From contig CADBKS010000033.1 of assembly GCA_902795255.1 (NCBI GenBank), forward strand, positions 1 through 26,220: a stretch of DNA of 26,220 nucleotides. Reading direction: 5' to 3'. This DNA is from an uncultured Chloroflexota bacterium. GTDB lineage: Bacteria > Chloroflexota > Anaerolineae > Anaerolineales > Anaerolineaceae. Below the pieces are notes generated by a model. The model was not told the origin of the DNA and ran no database searches. It worked only from the letters and a program-made list of their open reading frames with translations. This document shows positions 14,582-22,160 of the stretch, piece after piece; within the stretch, counting starts at the first letter, position 1, and each line of letters starts with the position of its first letter. Position numbers and translations under genes: made by a program.

Positions 14582-15133
14582 TCAGGGTCTGCCTGCTGAT
14601 GTGTTTGTTTTCAGTAATTTTGCAGCGGCATCCTCGAGCATTTCGCGGCGGACGCTGCTGTCGGGTGCGAAACGCAGGATGAGTTCTGCGAGAAACTCCG
14701 CGAGCCAGGGCTCCCGCTCCTGCTGGTCTGCGGGAATGGCCGTTCTCAGGTATCCGGCCAGCTGTTCGACAAGGGTCCCGTGGTACCGGCTGATCATCGC
14801 CCTGCCGGAGCCATGCTGCTCATATTCTTTCCATGCGGGGACGTAACGCCCGGAAAAGGTCCGGACCAGGTCGAACAGGCCGAAAAAGACAGCATCCGGG
14901 GATTGTCCGGCAAGCCCGGTCTCGAATTCACCGGTCAGCTCCTGCCAGTCTTCCAGCATCACGGCCGCGGCCAGGTATTCTTTGGACGGGAAGTAGTTGT
15001 AAAAGGTGCCGAGGCCGATCCCGAGTTTTGCCGCGATCCCGCGGATGGTCAGTGCGGCGTACCCGCTGCGGAGCAGTTCGCCCCGTGCTTCTTCGATCGC
15101 CCTTTCCCGGATGTTTTCAATAATTTTCGGCAT
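14582..15133 (-). CDS. TetR-family repressor
   Basis: This 183-residue protein has an N-terminal helix-turn-helix typical of TetR: ALTIRGIAAKLGIGLGTFYNYFPSK (about 27-51), ending with the GTFYNYFPSKEYL signature. The C-terminal ligand domain is not assignable. It is the first gene of the operon with flavin reductase, SDR and DUF1295, so it probably autoregulates the set in response to the substrate. A matching palindromic operator lies between its promoter and its start (15148-15161). Confidence 0.9.
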   Translation of the reverse strand: MPKIIENIRERAIEEARGELLRSGYAALTIRGIAAKLGIGLGTFYNYFPSKEYLAAAVMLEDWQELTGEFETGLAGQSPDAVFFGLFDLVRTFSGRYVPAWKEYEQHGSGRAMISRYHGTLVEQLAGYLRTAIPADQQEREPWLAEFLAELILRFAPDSSVRREMLEDAAAKLLKTNTSAGRP

Positions 15134-15147
15134 ATGTCCGCCTTTTT

Positions 15148-15199
15148 ATGAACGTGTTCATTTTGATCGTAAGTATAGCACTTTCCGGCGAAAAGTCAA
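15148..15199 (-). promoter_or_regulatory. promoter and palindromic operator of the tetR operon
   Basis: On the minus strand -35 TTGACT (15199-15194), a 16-bp spacer and -10 TATACT (15177-15172) are followed by the palindrome ATGAAC-N2-GTTCAT (15148-15161), 15 nt before the tetR ATG. Placement just after the start site fits autorepression by the encoded TetR. Confidence 0.7.
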
Positions 15200-15222
15200 T
15201 CCGGCGGGCGGGAGCGGTGCAT

Positions 15223-15254
15223 AAAAAAAGGCTGACCGTTTCGCACGGTCAGCC
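15223..15254 (-). terminator. trpB2 terminator
   Basis: On the minus strand GGCTGACCGT (15254-15245) and its complement (15239-15230) form a perfect 10-bp stem with a 5-nt loop, followed by seven U. It ends trpB2 before the tetR promoter. Confidence 0.88.
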
Positions 15255-15276
15255 CCGGGATCCCGGAAAACGTCAG

Positions 15277-16638
15277 TTATGCTTTCGGGAAGTATTTCTG
15301 CAGGTCTTCGTCGGTCGGGATGTAGTCGGTCATCTCGCCGTTGTGGAATTTTTCGTAAGCGACCAGGTCGAAGTAGCCGGTGCCGGTGAGGCCGAAGAGG
15401 ATGGTCTTTTCTTCGCCGGTCTCTCTGCATTTGACCGCTTCGTCGATGGCGGCTTTGATGGCGTGGGAGCTTTCCGGTGCAGGGAGGATCCCTTCAACGC
15501 GGGCGAACTGTTCCGCTGCTTCGAAGACTTCCGTCTGTTTGTAGGAGCGGGCTTCCATGTAACCGTCATGGTAAAGCTGGGAAAGGATCGGGCTCATGCC
15601 GTGATAGCGCAGGCCGCCGGCATGGTTGGCCGAGGGGATGAAGTCACAGCCGAGGGTGTACATCTTGGCCATCGGGCAGACCTTGCCGGTATCGGCGAAG
15701 TCATAGGCATAAACACCGCGGGTGAAGCTCGGGCAGGAGGCCGGTTCGACCGCGATGATGCGGTAATCCTGTTCGCCGCGGAGCTTTTCGCCCATGAACG
15801 GGGCGATCAGGCCGCCGAGGTTGGAACCGCCGCCGGCACAGCCGATGATGATGTCGGGCTTTTCGCCGATCTTATCGAACGCGGCTTTGCTTTCCAGACC
15901 GATCACGGACTGGTGCAGCAGGACCTGGTTCAGGACGGACCCGAGCACGTAGCGGTAGCCAGGATTGGAGACGGCCACTTCCACCGCTTCGGAGATCGCG
16001 CAGCCCAGGGAGCCGTCCGTGCCCGGATGTTCGGCAAGGATCTTGCGGCCGACATTGGTCTCCATGGAAGGAGACGGGGTCACGGAAGCGCCGTAGGTGC
16101 GCATGACTTCGCGGCGGAACGGTTTCTGCTCATAGGAGACTTTGACCATGAAGACTTTGCAGTCCAGCTCGAAGTAGGAGCAGGCCATGGAAAGCGCGGT
16201 ACCCCACTGGCCGGCACCGGTTTCGGTGGTGACGCCCTTCAGCCCCTGTTTCTTTGCGTAATAGGCCTGGGCAATGGCGGAATTCAGTTTATGGGAGCCG
16301 GAAGTGTTGTTGCCTTCAAACTTGTAATAGATCTTCGCGGGGGTCTGCAGCTTCTTTTCCAGACAGTAAGCGCGGACCAGCGGGGAGGGACGGTACATTT
16401 TATAGAAGTCGTAGATCTCCTGCGGGATCGGGAAATACCGGGTGTCGTTGTCCAGCTCCTGCTGCACCAGTTCTTCACAGAACACCGGGGTGAGATCTTC
16501 GGCCTTCATCGGTTCCCGGGTCCCCGGGTTGATCAGCGGCGCGGGTTTGTTGACCATGTCCGCGCGCAGGTTGTACCACGCGGTCGGCATCTCGTTTTCA
16601 TCGAGGTAGGTTTTGTAGGGAATGGTTTTTTCGGACAT
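15277..16638 (-). CDS. trpB: tryptophan synthase beta chain, TrpB2 type
   Basis: This 453-residue PLP enzyme makes tryptophan from indole and serine. GSHKLNS (114-120) holds the PLP lysine K117, TETGAGQWG (139-147) the catalytic-site loop, and CAGGGSN (267-273) the phosphate-binding loop. The N-terminal extension and overall length identify the TrpB2 subgroup (longer than the about 400-residue TrpB1), which often works without a dedicated TrpA. No trpA is adjacent, so it may salvage indole, although trpA could lie elsewhere. A tryptophan T-box and its own promoter precede it; a strong terminator follows. Monocistronic. Confidence 0.93.
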   Translation of the reverse strand: MSEKTIPYKTYLDENEMPTAWYNLRADMVNKPAPLINPGTREPMKAEDLTPVFCEELVQQELDNDTRYFPIPQEIYDFYKMYRPSPLVRAYCLEKKLQTPAKIYYKFEGNNTSGSHKLNSAIAQAYYAKKQGLKGVTTETGAGQWGTALSMACSYFELDCKVFMVKVSYEQKPFRREVMRTYGASVTPSPSMETNVGRKILAEHPGTDGSLGCAISEAVEVAVSNPGYRYVLGSVLNQVLLHQSVIGLESKAAFDKIGEKPDIIIGCAGGGSNLGGLIAPFMGEKLRGEQDYRIIAVEPASCPSFTRGVYAYDFADTGKVCPMAKMYTLGCDFIPSANHAGGLRYHGMSPILSQLYHDGYMEARSYKQTEVFEAAEQFARVEGILPAPESSHAIKAAIDEAVKCRETGEEKTILFGLTGTGYFDLVAYEKFHNGEMTDYIPTDEDLQKYFPKA

Positions 16639-16809
16639 AAGGTTTTTTCTCCTTGTATTTTTGAAATATAAATTTTTGAAAAGAAATGAATTTCGGATTC
16701 GGCCGGGCGGAAAAGCCCTGATACGATATGTGGCGGGCGGTTATTTCTTCGGCGCCCGGCGCCAGCTCAGATAATGATGAAACGTCATAACTCCATGACC
16801 CTTTCGGTT

Positions 16810-16842
16810 AAAAAACAGCCCGGCAATCTTCAGATTGCCGGG
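16810..16842 (-). terminator. T-box expression-platform terminator
   Basis: On the minus strand CCCGGCAATC (16842-16833) pairs with its complement GATTGCCGGG (16828-16819) around a 4-nt loop; a U-run follows at 16815-16810. It alternates with the T-box antiterminator 20 nt upstream. Confidence 0.88.
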
Positions 16843-17098
16843 ACAGGATTCTGTGAAACCTGCGGTGCCACCCCGCTTGGTGTATTGAATACACCCGCTC
16901 TTGCATACCAACATATGCCGTCCTTTTTTTACGGAGAGTCCGTGCTCCGTCTCCCATACTCGGAAGTCATCCTTCTTTTCCGGTTGCCCTCGGAAGCCCA
17001 TTCAGATGATACATTCTCTCCCGCGCTCTCACCGCCGGCGGTTCTCTGTAAAGAAAAGCGGTATATCCTACTTACACTTCTTCATCGGTTTATTGTGA
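16810..17098 (-). ncRNA. T-box riboswitch, tryptophan type, upstream of trpB2
   Basis: The leader (minus strand) contains the antiterminator T-box GGGGTGGCACCGCAGG (about 16875-16860), the near-invariant core of T-box elements. In the core UGGN the N is C, fitting the G73 discriminator of bacterial tRNA-Trp. Stem I is in the upstream part, and GAATGGGC offers a UGG (Trp) specifier (17000-16998). A hairpin GGTGTATT...AATACACC follows, and the terminator is at 16842-16810. Uncharged tRNA-Trp would stabilise the antiterminator and switch trpB2 on. The further leader to the trpB2 ATG (16639-16809) shows a small GGCGCCcGGCGCC repeat and no gene. Confidence 0.88.
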
Positions 17099-17105
17099 TA
17101 AATAA

Positions 17106-17134
17106 TTTGTAAATCCCTTTTTTTATTCTGTCAA
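17106..17134 (-). promoter_or_regulatory. promoter of the T-box/trpB2 transcript
   Basis: -35 TTGACA (17134-17129), a 17-bp spacer and -10 TACAAA (17111-17106) predict a start near 17098. It is divergent from the nucleoside operon promoter. Confidence 0.65.
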
Positions 17135-17216
17135 CCTTTTGGGATAAAATCGCGGTTTTTTGAAAAAAGTGATATTTTGATGACAAAACATGTTATTTTC
17201 AGCCCCCCGGATGTGA

Positions 17217-17272
17217 TTGACATCTGAAATGATCTAAGATATGATTTTATCAAATCAGGCATTGCTGCCTGA
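17217..17272 (+). promoter_or_regulatory. promoter and inverted repeat of the nucleoside transport operon
   Basis: -35 TTGACA (17217-17222), 17-bp spacer, -10 TATGAT (17240-17245), start near 17252. A perfect inverted repeat TCAGGCA-ttgc-TGCCTGA (17255-17272) lies directly at the expected start, so it is either a repressor operator or a 5'-end stem of the mRNA. GGAGGG follows before the ATG at 17296. Confidence 0.7.
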
Positions 17273-17295
17273 CAATATCATATTGGAGGGAAAAC

Positions 17296-18387
17296 ATGAA
17301 AAAATTCTTTGTGGTGATTCTGGCTGTGGCCTTGTTCGCTCTCACCGCTGTTTCTGCTTTCGCAGACGGTGATGTTTACAACGTTGCCTACCTCGTAAAC
17401 GGCAACCTGGGTGATAAATCCTTCTTCGACTCCGCGGAATCCGGTCTTGCGGCGCTGAAGGAAGCCGGCCGCATCGATTATGTGACCATCGAAATGGGCG
17501 GTACCGATGAAGATCAGCCGACCTGGCTGTCCACCCTGTATGATGTCTCCGAATCCGAAGAATACGATGTCATCATCTGCGGTACTTATCAGATGCCTGA
17601 CTACCTGAAGGAAGTTGCGACTGCTTATCCGGATCAGAAGTATATCATTTTCGATGACAACACCTATGTCGGCAACAACAGCAATGTCCTGAACCTGACC
17701 TACAAGCAGAATGACATGGGCTACCTCGTGGGTACCTATGCTGCCTGCATGACTGTTGATACCAGCCTGGACAAGATCAACGAAGACGCTGTTGTCGGTT
17801 TCGTCGGCGGCGTTGACTCCCCGGTCATCAATGACTTCCTCATCGGCTTCATCGAAGGCGCGCAGGCTGTCAACCCGGACATCAAGATCGACACCCGCTA
17901 CACCAACGACTATGTTGATACCGCCATCGCGAAGGAATACGGTCTGTCCATGATCAACGACAACAAGTGCGACATCATCTGGGGTGTCGCGGGCAACGCC
18001 GGTAACGGTGCTGCTGAAGCCGCTCTGGAAACCGGCAAGGCCTGGTTCATCGGTGTTGACTCCGACCAGGAACTGACCCTGAGCCCGGACCTCGCTGCCC
18101 TGACCCTGACCTCCGGCCTGAAGAACATCGGCAACTCCCTCATCTGGGTGTTTGACGAACTGGATGCCGGCAACGAATACTGGGGCACCGAAGTTTCCCT
18201 CGGCCTGGCCGAAGGCGGTGTCGGTATCGTGACCGACAAGAACTTCGACAAATATGCTTCCGACGAAACCAAGGCTGCTGTCGCTGCCGCTCAGGAAGCT
18301 GTTCTTTCCGGCACAATCGTTGTTGATACGGCCATCGGCGAAAATGCTGCCGACGCAGTTGCCCTGCGCGAAGCAGTTCGCCCCTAA
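17296..18387 (+). CDS. BMP/PnrA-family nucleoside-binding protein of an ABC transporter
   Basis: This 363-residue extracytoplasmic binding protein has an N-terminal signal peptide (MKKFF..., hydrophobic to about 20) with a likely AFA|D signal-peptidase I site. No lipobox cysteine is present, so unlike most Gram-positive relatives it is not predicted to be a lipoprotein. The BMP/PnrA fold is visible in VAYLVNGNLGDKSFFDSAES (start of domain 1), VVGFVGGVDSPVINDF (ligand loop), CDIIWGVAGNAGNGA and AWFIGVDSDQ. PnrA-type proteins bind purine nucleosides. The following nucleoside permeases and hydrolases support this substrate class. First gene of the operon, with strong promoter and Shine-Dalgarno, and an attenuating hairpin after it. 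Confidence 0.9.
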   Translation: MKKFFVVILAVALFALTAVSAFADGDVYNVAYLVNGNLGDKSFFDSAESGLAALKEAGRIDYVTIEMGGTDEDQPTWLSTLYDVSESEEYDVIICGTYQMPDYLKEVATAYPDQKYIIFDDNTYVGNNSNVLNLTYKQNDMGYLVGTYAACMTVDTSLDKINEDAVVGFVGGVDSPVINDFLIGFIEGAQAVNPDIKIDTRYTNDYVDTAIAKEYGLSMINDNKCDIIWGVAGNAGNGAAEAALETGKAWFIGVDSDQELTLSPDLAALTLTSGLKNIGNSLIWVFDELDAGNEYWGTEVSLGLAEGGVGIVTDKNFDKYASDETKAAVAAAQEAVLSGTIVVDTAIGENAADAVALREAVRP

Positions 18388-18423
18388 TCTCCAGCCTGGT
18401 AACTGAAGATCTTGTATAAAAAT

Positions 18424-18459
18424 CAGGAGGGGGCTCCAGGAGCTTCCTCCTGTTCTTTT
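18424..18459 (+). terminator. attenuating hairpin between binding protein and ATPase
   Basis: CAGGAGG (18424-18430) with CCTCCTG (18446-18452), and inner GCTCC/GGAGC, form a long stem followed by TTCTTTT. Such hairpins after binding-protein genes lower transporter transcription relative to binding protein; the downstream genes presumably depend on readthrough. Confidence 0.7.
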
Positions 18460-18480
18460 CTCAGACAGGAGGATATGACC

Positions 18481-19665
18481 ATGCCGGACGGAAATTCCGC
18501 TGTGAAGGACGAATATGTCGTCCAAATGAAAAGAATTACGAAAGTTTATCCCAACGGCGTCGCGGCCAACCAGGGGGTTGATTTCAACCTGCGCCGCGGC
18601 GAGATCCATGCGCTGATGGGTGAAAACGGTGCCGGGAAAAGTACGCTGATGAAGATGCTCTTCGGTCTTGAGCAGCCGACTTCCGGTGAGATCGTCGTAA
18701 ATGGCGAAACGCTGAACCTGACCTCCCCGTCCGTTGCCATTGCGCACGGGATCGGGATGGTGCATCAGCATTTCATGCTGGTGCCGAGCCTTTCCGTTGC
18801 GGAAAATATGGTGCTTGGGATGGTCCCGCAGAAATCCGGGATCTTTATCGACAAGGCCAAAGCTATTGAGATCACCAAAGAATATTCGGAAAAATTCAAT
18901 CTCCACGTCGAACCGGAAGCGAAAGTGATGGATATCCCGGTCGGCATGAAGCAGAAGGTGGAGATCCTCAAAGCGCTGGTGCGCGGGGCGAAGATCCTGA
19001 TCATGGATGAGCCGACTGCCGTACTGACCTCCCAGGAAACGGCAGAACTTTTCGTGGAACTGAAGAACCTGAAAAATCAGGGCTATACGATCGTCTTCAT
19101 CTCTCATAAACTGAATGAGATCATGGAGATCACCGACCGTCTGACGATCATGCGCAACGGTCGGAGCATGGGCGTCTATAATACGAAAGACGTCACCAAG
19201 GAAGAGATCTCCCGCCTGATGGTCGGGCGTGACGTGGTCCTGACCGTCCAGAAGGATAAAGCGGTTCCGGGCAAGACCGTATTGCGCGTCCGGGACCTGG
19301 AATACATGAACGAGTGGCACAAAAAGATGCTCGACAAGATCTCGTTTGATGTGCGTGCCGGTGAGATCCTCGGGATCGCCGGTGTGGAGGGCAACGGGCA
19401 GAAGGAACTGGTCGACATGCTCTTCAATTTCAACACGCCGAACTCCGGAACTGCGGAAGTGAACGGGGTCAGCATCCTCGGAATGCCGCAGCAGAAGATC
19501 CGTGAACTCGGGGTGTCCCTTGTCCCGGAAGACCGTATGCTGTACGGGATCGCCGCGGATGCCTCCATTGAGGAAAATGTGATCTCCGACCGGGCTTCCA
19601 AACCGAAATTCAACAACGGTCCGCTCTTCAATATGAAGGCGATCCATGAAGAAGAGTCGTCGTAG
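18481..19665 (+). CDS. nucleoside ABC transporter ATPase, prematurely ended (NBD1 plus partial NBD2)
   Basis: This is a NupO/YufO-type dual-nucleotide-binding-domain ATPase. NBD1 is complete: Walker A GENGAGKST (47-55), Q-loop region MVHQHFML, IPVGMKQKVEIL as signature and ILIMDEPTAVLT as Walker B. NBD2 begins normally (GIAGVEGNGQKELV is the usual degenerate Walker A), runs to FNMKAIHEEESS and stops at 19665. The downstream frame continues with VVVAREFSND (from 19656), so the segment with the NBD2 signature (LSGGN.QK) is missing and the frame is shifted. As read here it yields 394 residues instead of about 510. ATG at 18481 is preferred (8 nt after AGGAGG) over 18475. It could be a true deletion or an assembly error. 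Confidence 0.85.
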   Translation: MPDGNSAVKDEYVVQMKRITKVYPNGVAANQGVDFNLRRGEIHALMGENGAGKSTLMKMLFGLEQPTSGEIVVNGETLNLTSPSVAIAHGIGMVHQHFMLVPSLSVAENMVLGMVPQKSGIFIDKAKAIEITKEYSEKFNLHVEPEAKVMDIPVGMKQKVEILKALVRGAKILIMDEPTAVLTSQETAELFVELKNLKNQGYTIVFISHKLNEIMEITDRLTIMRNGRSMGVYNTKDVTKEEISRLMVGRDVVLTVQKDKAVPGKTVLRVRDLEYMNEWHKKMLDKISFDVRAGEILGIAGVEGNGQKELVDMLFNFNTPNSGTAEVNGVSILGMPQQKIRELGVSLVPEDRMLYGIAADASIEENVISDRASKPKFNNGPLFNMKAIHEEESS

Positions 19666-19976
19666 CCCGGGAGTTTTCCAATGATCCGGTGCTGATCCTG
19701 GCCGATCAGCCGACCCGTGGGATCGATGTCGGCGCGACGGAGTTTATCCGCAAGAAGCTGGTGGAGCTTTCCCGCTCCGGGATCGCGGTGCTGCTCGTTT
19801 CTGCCGACCTGAATGAGGTGATGGAACTGTCGGACAGCCTGATCATCATGCACAACGGGAAGATCGCGGCTTATTTCGATGATACTTCCGGACTGACGGA
19901 TGACATTATGGGTGAGTATATGCTGGGCCTGAAAGAACAGAGCCCGGCTGAAGTAAGGAGGGTGTGCCATGACTAA
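19656..19976 (+). pseudogene. detached C-terminal end of the nucleoside ATPase NBD2
   Basis: In the frame from 19656 the sequence resumes at VVVAREFSNDPV, then Walker B-like LILADQPTRGIDVGA, the H/D-loop region VLLVSADLNEVMELSD and the family-typical C-terminus. It has no Shine-Dalgarno and only a GTG at 19689. The missing interval, judged against family members, is about 90-100 nt and must equal 1 modulo 3. The end overlaps the next permease start by 8 nt with a good AAGGAGGG inside, so the operon structure was intact before the loss. Confidence 0.85.
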
Positions 19977-21123
19977 AAGACGCCAATTCACATTTACGGT
20001 GATCCGCAGCCTGCTGGCGATCTGCATTGCCCTGCTTGTCGCCACATTGCTGATCTTCATCAGCTCTAATGGGGATGGTTTCGCTGAGAAACTGCAGGCC
20101 ACGGGTGAAGCGCTGAAACAGATGCTCATCGGCCCGCTTTTCCGCATGAGCGCGAAGAAAGGGACCTCCTTCGAAATGAAGCGCCTGGCGGATATTCTCG
20201 CCGCGATGATCCCGACGATCTTTACCGGCCTTTCGGTCTGCATCATGTTCGCGGCCAACCAGTTCAATATGGGCGCTGAGGGCGGCATCATGCTCGGCGC
20301 GTTCATCTCCGCGATGGCAGCGATCTATATCCCGCTGCCGGCGGGGCTGCACGCGGTCGTGGCGGTGCTGCTCGGCGGTCTGGCAGTGGCTTTGGTCATG
20401 CTCCTGCCTGCGGTCCTGAAGGCAAAGCTGAACGTCAGTGAAATGGTCTGTTCGCTGATGCTGAACTACATCATCATGTACGTTATCAAGTTCCTGATGA
20501 ACACCTACCTTGCCGATAAGACCCGCGGCCAGATCATGTCCTATTCGTTCCGTGAAACCGCCAATATCGCGCCGATCGTGAACAACACGATCTTCTCCGG
20601 TGCGAAGCTGACCTGGGGTTTTGTGATCGCCATCGTCTGTGTGATCCTCTGCGGGCTGTTCATGTACCGTTCCCGCTGGGGCTATGCCATCCGCATGATC
20701 GGGATCAACCAGGATTTCTCAAAATATTCCGGCATGAAAGTCGCCGGGGTGATCGTCCTTTCACAGGTACTGGGCGGTTTCCTTGCCGGCGCGGGCGGCG
20801 GTGTGGAAATGCTGGGCCGCTATACGGCCTTTTCCTGGAGCGCACTTCCGGGCTATGGCTGGACCGGCATCACCATCGCGATCCTTGCCGGCAACAACCC
20901 GTACATGGTCCCGCTGGCCTCTTTCTTTATGGCCTATCTTTCCAAGGGCTGCGACCTGATGGCTACCTACGCAAAGGTCCCGGCACAGCTGATCGATATT
21001 ATTCAGGGTGTGATCTTCCTGTTCTTTGCCGCTGAACAGTTCCTCTCCGGTTACCGTCAGAGCCTGGTGGTGAAGACTGCCCAGGAAGAAATTGCCCGTA
21101 TGAATGCGAAGAAGGAGGGATGA
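19969..21123 (+). CDS. nucleoside ABC transporter permease 1 (NupP-like)
   Basis: This 384-residue protein has about ten hydrophobic segments. It is a branched-chain-amino-acid/BMP-type permease of the YufP group, recognised by the NQFNMGAEGGIMLGAF motif (channel half), SEMVCSLMLNYI, and the permease-ATPase interface block GINQDFSKYSGM. The C-terminal LIDIIQGVIFLFFAAE is also typical. With the second permease it forms the nucleoside import channel. Start at 19969 with AAGGAGGG; it overlaps the ATPase remnant by 8 nt. The gene itself is intact, as is permease 2, which argues that the ATPase lesion is recent or artefactual. Confidence 0.9.
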   Translation: MTKRRQFTFTVIRSLLAICIALLVATLLIFISSNGDGFAEKLQATGEALKQMLIGPLFRMSAKKGTSFEMKRLADILAAMIPTIFTGLSVCIMFAANQFNMGAEGGIMLGAFISAMAAIYIPLPAGLHAVVAVLLGGLAVALVMLLPAVLKAKLNVSEMVCSLMLNYIIMYVIKFLMNTYLADKTRGQIMSYSFRETANIAPIVNNTIFSGAKLTWGFVIAIVCVILCGLFMYRSRWGYAIRMIGINQDFSKYSGMKVAGVIVLSQVLGGFLAGAGGGVEMLGRYTAFSWSALPGYGWTGITIAILAGNNPYMVPLASFFMAYLSKGCDLMATYAKVPAQLIDIIQGVIFLFFAAEQFLSGYRQSLVVKTAQEEIARMNAKKEG

Positions 21124-21127
21124 TATC

Positions 21128-22093
21128 ATGCTGAACTTTCTGAAAATGCTGGCTACGCCGGAATTCTTCTTCTCCATTATCCGTATTTCGGCGCCGATCA
21201 TTTTTGCGACCCTGGCCGCGATCGTTGTCGAAAAGGCCGGGTTCGCCAACATCGGGCTGGAAGGTCTGATGATGTTTTCCGCGCTTTCCGGCTCACTTGT
21301 CAGCTACTATGCGGGCAGCTGGGCCTGGGGGCTTCTGGCGGCGCTGGTGACCGGGATCCTGATGTCGCTGATGATGGGCTTCTTTGCTTTCAAACTGAAG
21401 ACCGATATCATCCTTGTCGGGATCGCCGTAAATATGATGGGCTCGGGCGGGACGCTCTTCCTCTGCAAGGTCATCACCAACCTCACGCAGGGTAAAGCGA
21501 TGGCTTCCACGACCGGGCTGATCACCAAGTCGCTCTGTATCCCGGAGATCACGATCCCGCTGATCAATAAGATTCCCTTCCTGGGCCGGGTCCTTTCCGG
21601 ACACAACCTGCTGACCTATCTGGCTTTCATTTTCTGCCTGCTGACCTCCATCATGCTTTACAAAACACCGCTGGGCCTGAACATCCGTGCGGTCGGTGAA
21701 AACCCGAACGCGGCTTCTTCCGTCGGGGTCTCCGTGCTGCGCATCAAGTACGCGGCGATCGCCTTTTCCGGCCTGATGAGCGGTTTCGGCGGAGCATTCA
21801 TGTCCATGGCGTACGCGCAGGGCTGGTCGCTGGATATGGTCTCCGGACGCGGTTTTATCGCGCTGGCCGCACAGGCAATGGGCGGCGGTGAATGTCTGGG
21901 CGGGATGCTCTCGGCTGTCGTTTTCGGCTTTGCACAGGCGCTCGGGATCAAGTTCTCCGCGATCGGGCTGGATTCCAACCTGGCTTCCCCGATCCCGTAC
22001 GCGGTCACGATCATCGGTCTGGTGATCTTCGCGCTGGTTCGCAACAATAACATCAAAAAACAGCACTCCGCGGCCGCGCTTGAGACGAAATAA
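21128..22093 (+). CDS. nucleoside ABC transporter permease 2 (NupQ-like)
   Basis: This 321-residue permease of the YufQ group has about eight to nine hydrophobic segments. GFANIGLEGLMMFSAL corresponds to the channel motif of permease 1, AVGENPNAASSVGVSVLRIKY is the ATPase-contact loop, and MAYAQGWSLDMVSGRGFIALAA is strongly conserved in the family. The ATG at 21128 has AGGAGG 10 nt upstream, so the longer frame beginning at 21104 is rejected. It follows permease 1 with no real gap and is last of the transporter genes; a terminator hairpin follows. Confidence 0.9.
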   Translation: MLNFLKMLATPEFFFSIIRISAPIIFATLAAIVVEKAGFANIGLEGLMMFSALSGSLVSYYAGSWAWGLLAALVTGILMSLMMGFFAFKLKTDIILVGIAVNMMGSGGTLFLCKVITNLTQGKAMASTTGLITKSLCIPEITIPLINKIPFLGRVLSGHNLLTYLAFIFCLLTSIMLYKTPLGLNIRAVGENPNAASSVGVSVLRIKYAAIAFSGLMSGFGGAFMSMAYAQGWSLDMVSGRGFIALAAQAMGGGECLGGMLSAVVFGFAQALGIKFSAIGLDSNLASPIPYAVTIIGLVIFALVRNNNIKKQHSAAALETK

Positions 22094-22111
22094 CCTGTAA
22101 ATCACCTGAAG

Positions 22112-22146
22112 ATCTGCCGGGGCCGCGGTTCCGGCGGATTTTTTTT
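22112..22146 (+). terminator. terminator after the permeases
   Basis: ATCTGCCGG (22112-22120) pairs with CCGGCGGAT (22131-22139, one G-U) and is followed by eight T. It sits 14 nt before the next ATG, so expression of the nucleoside hydrolases needs readthrough or is attenuated. Confidence 0.8.
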
Positions 22147-22160
22147 GCAAAGGAGAAAAT

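Noticed and set aside
15148..16671. 507-codon plus-strand frame opposite trpB2
   Set aside because: Antisense shadow of a well-recognised gene in GC-rich DNA.
17278..19647. 789-codon minus-strand frame across the binding protein and ATPase
   Set aside because: The plus strand encodes clear BMP and ABC proteins with promoter and ribosome binding sites; the minus frame has no recognisable domain.
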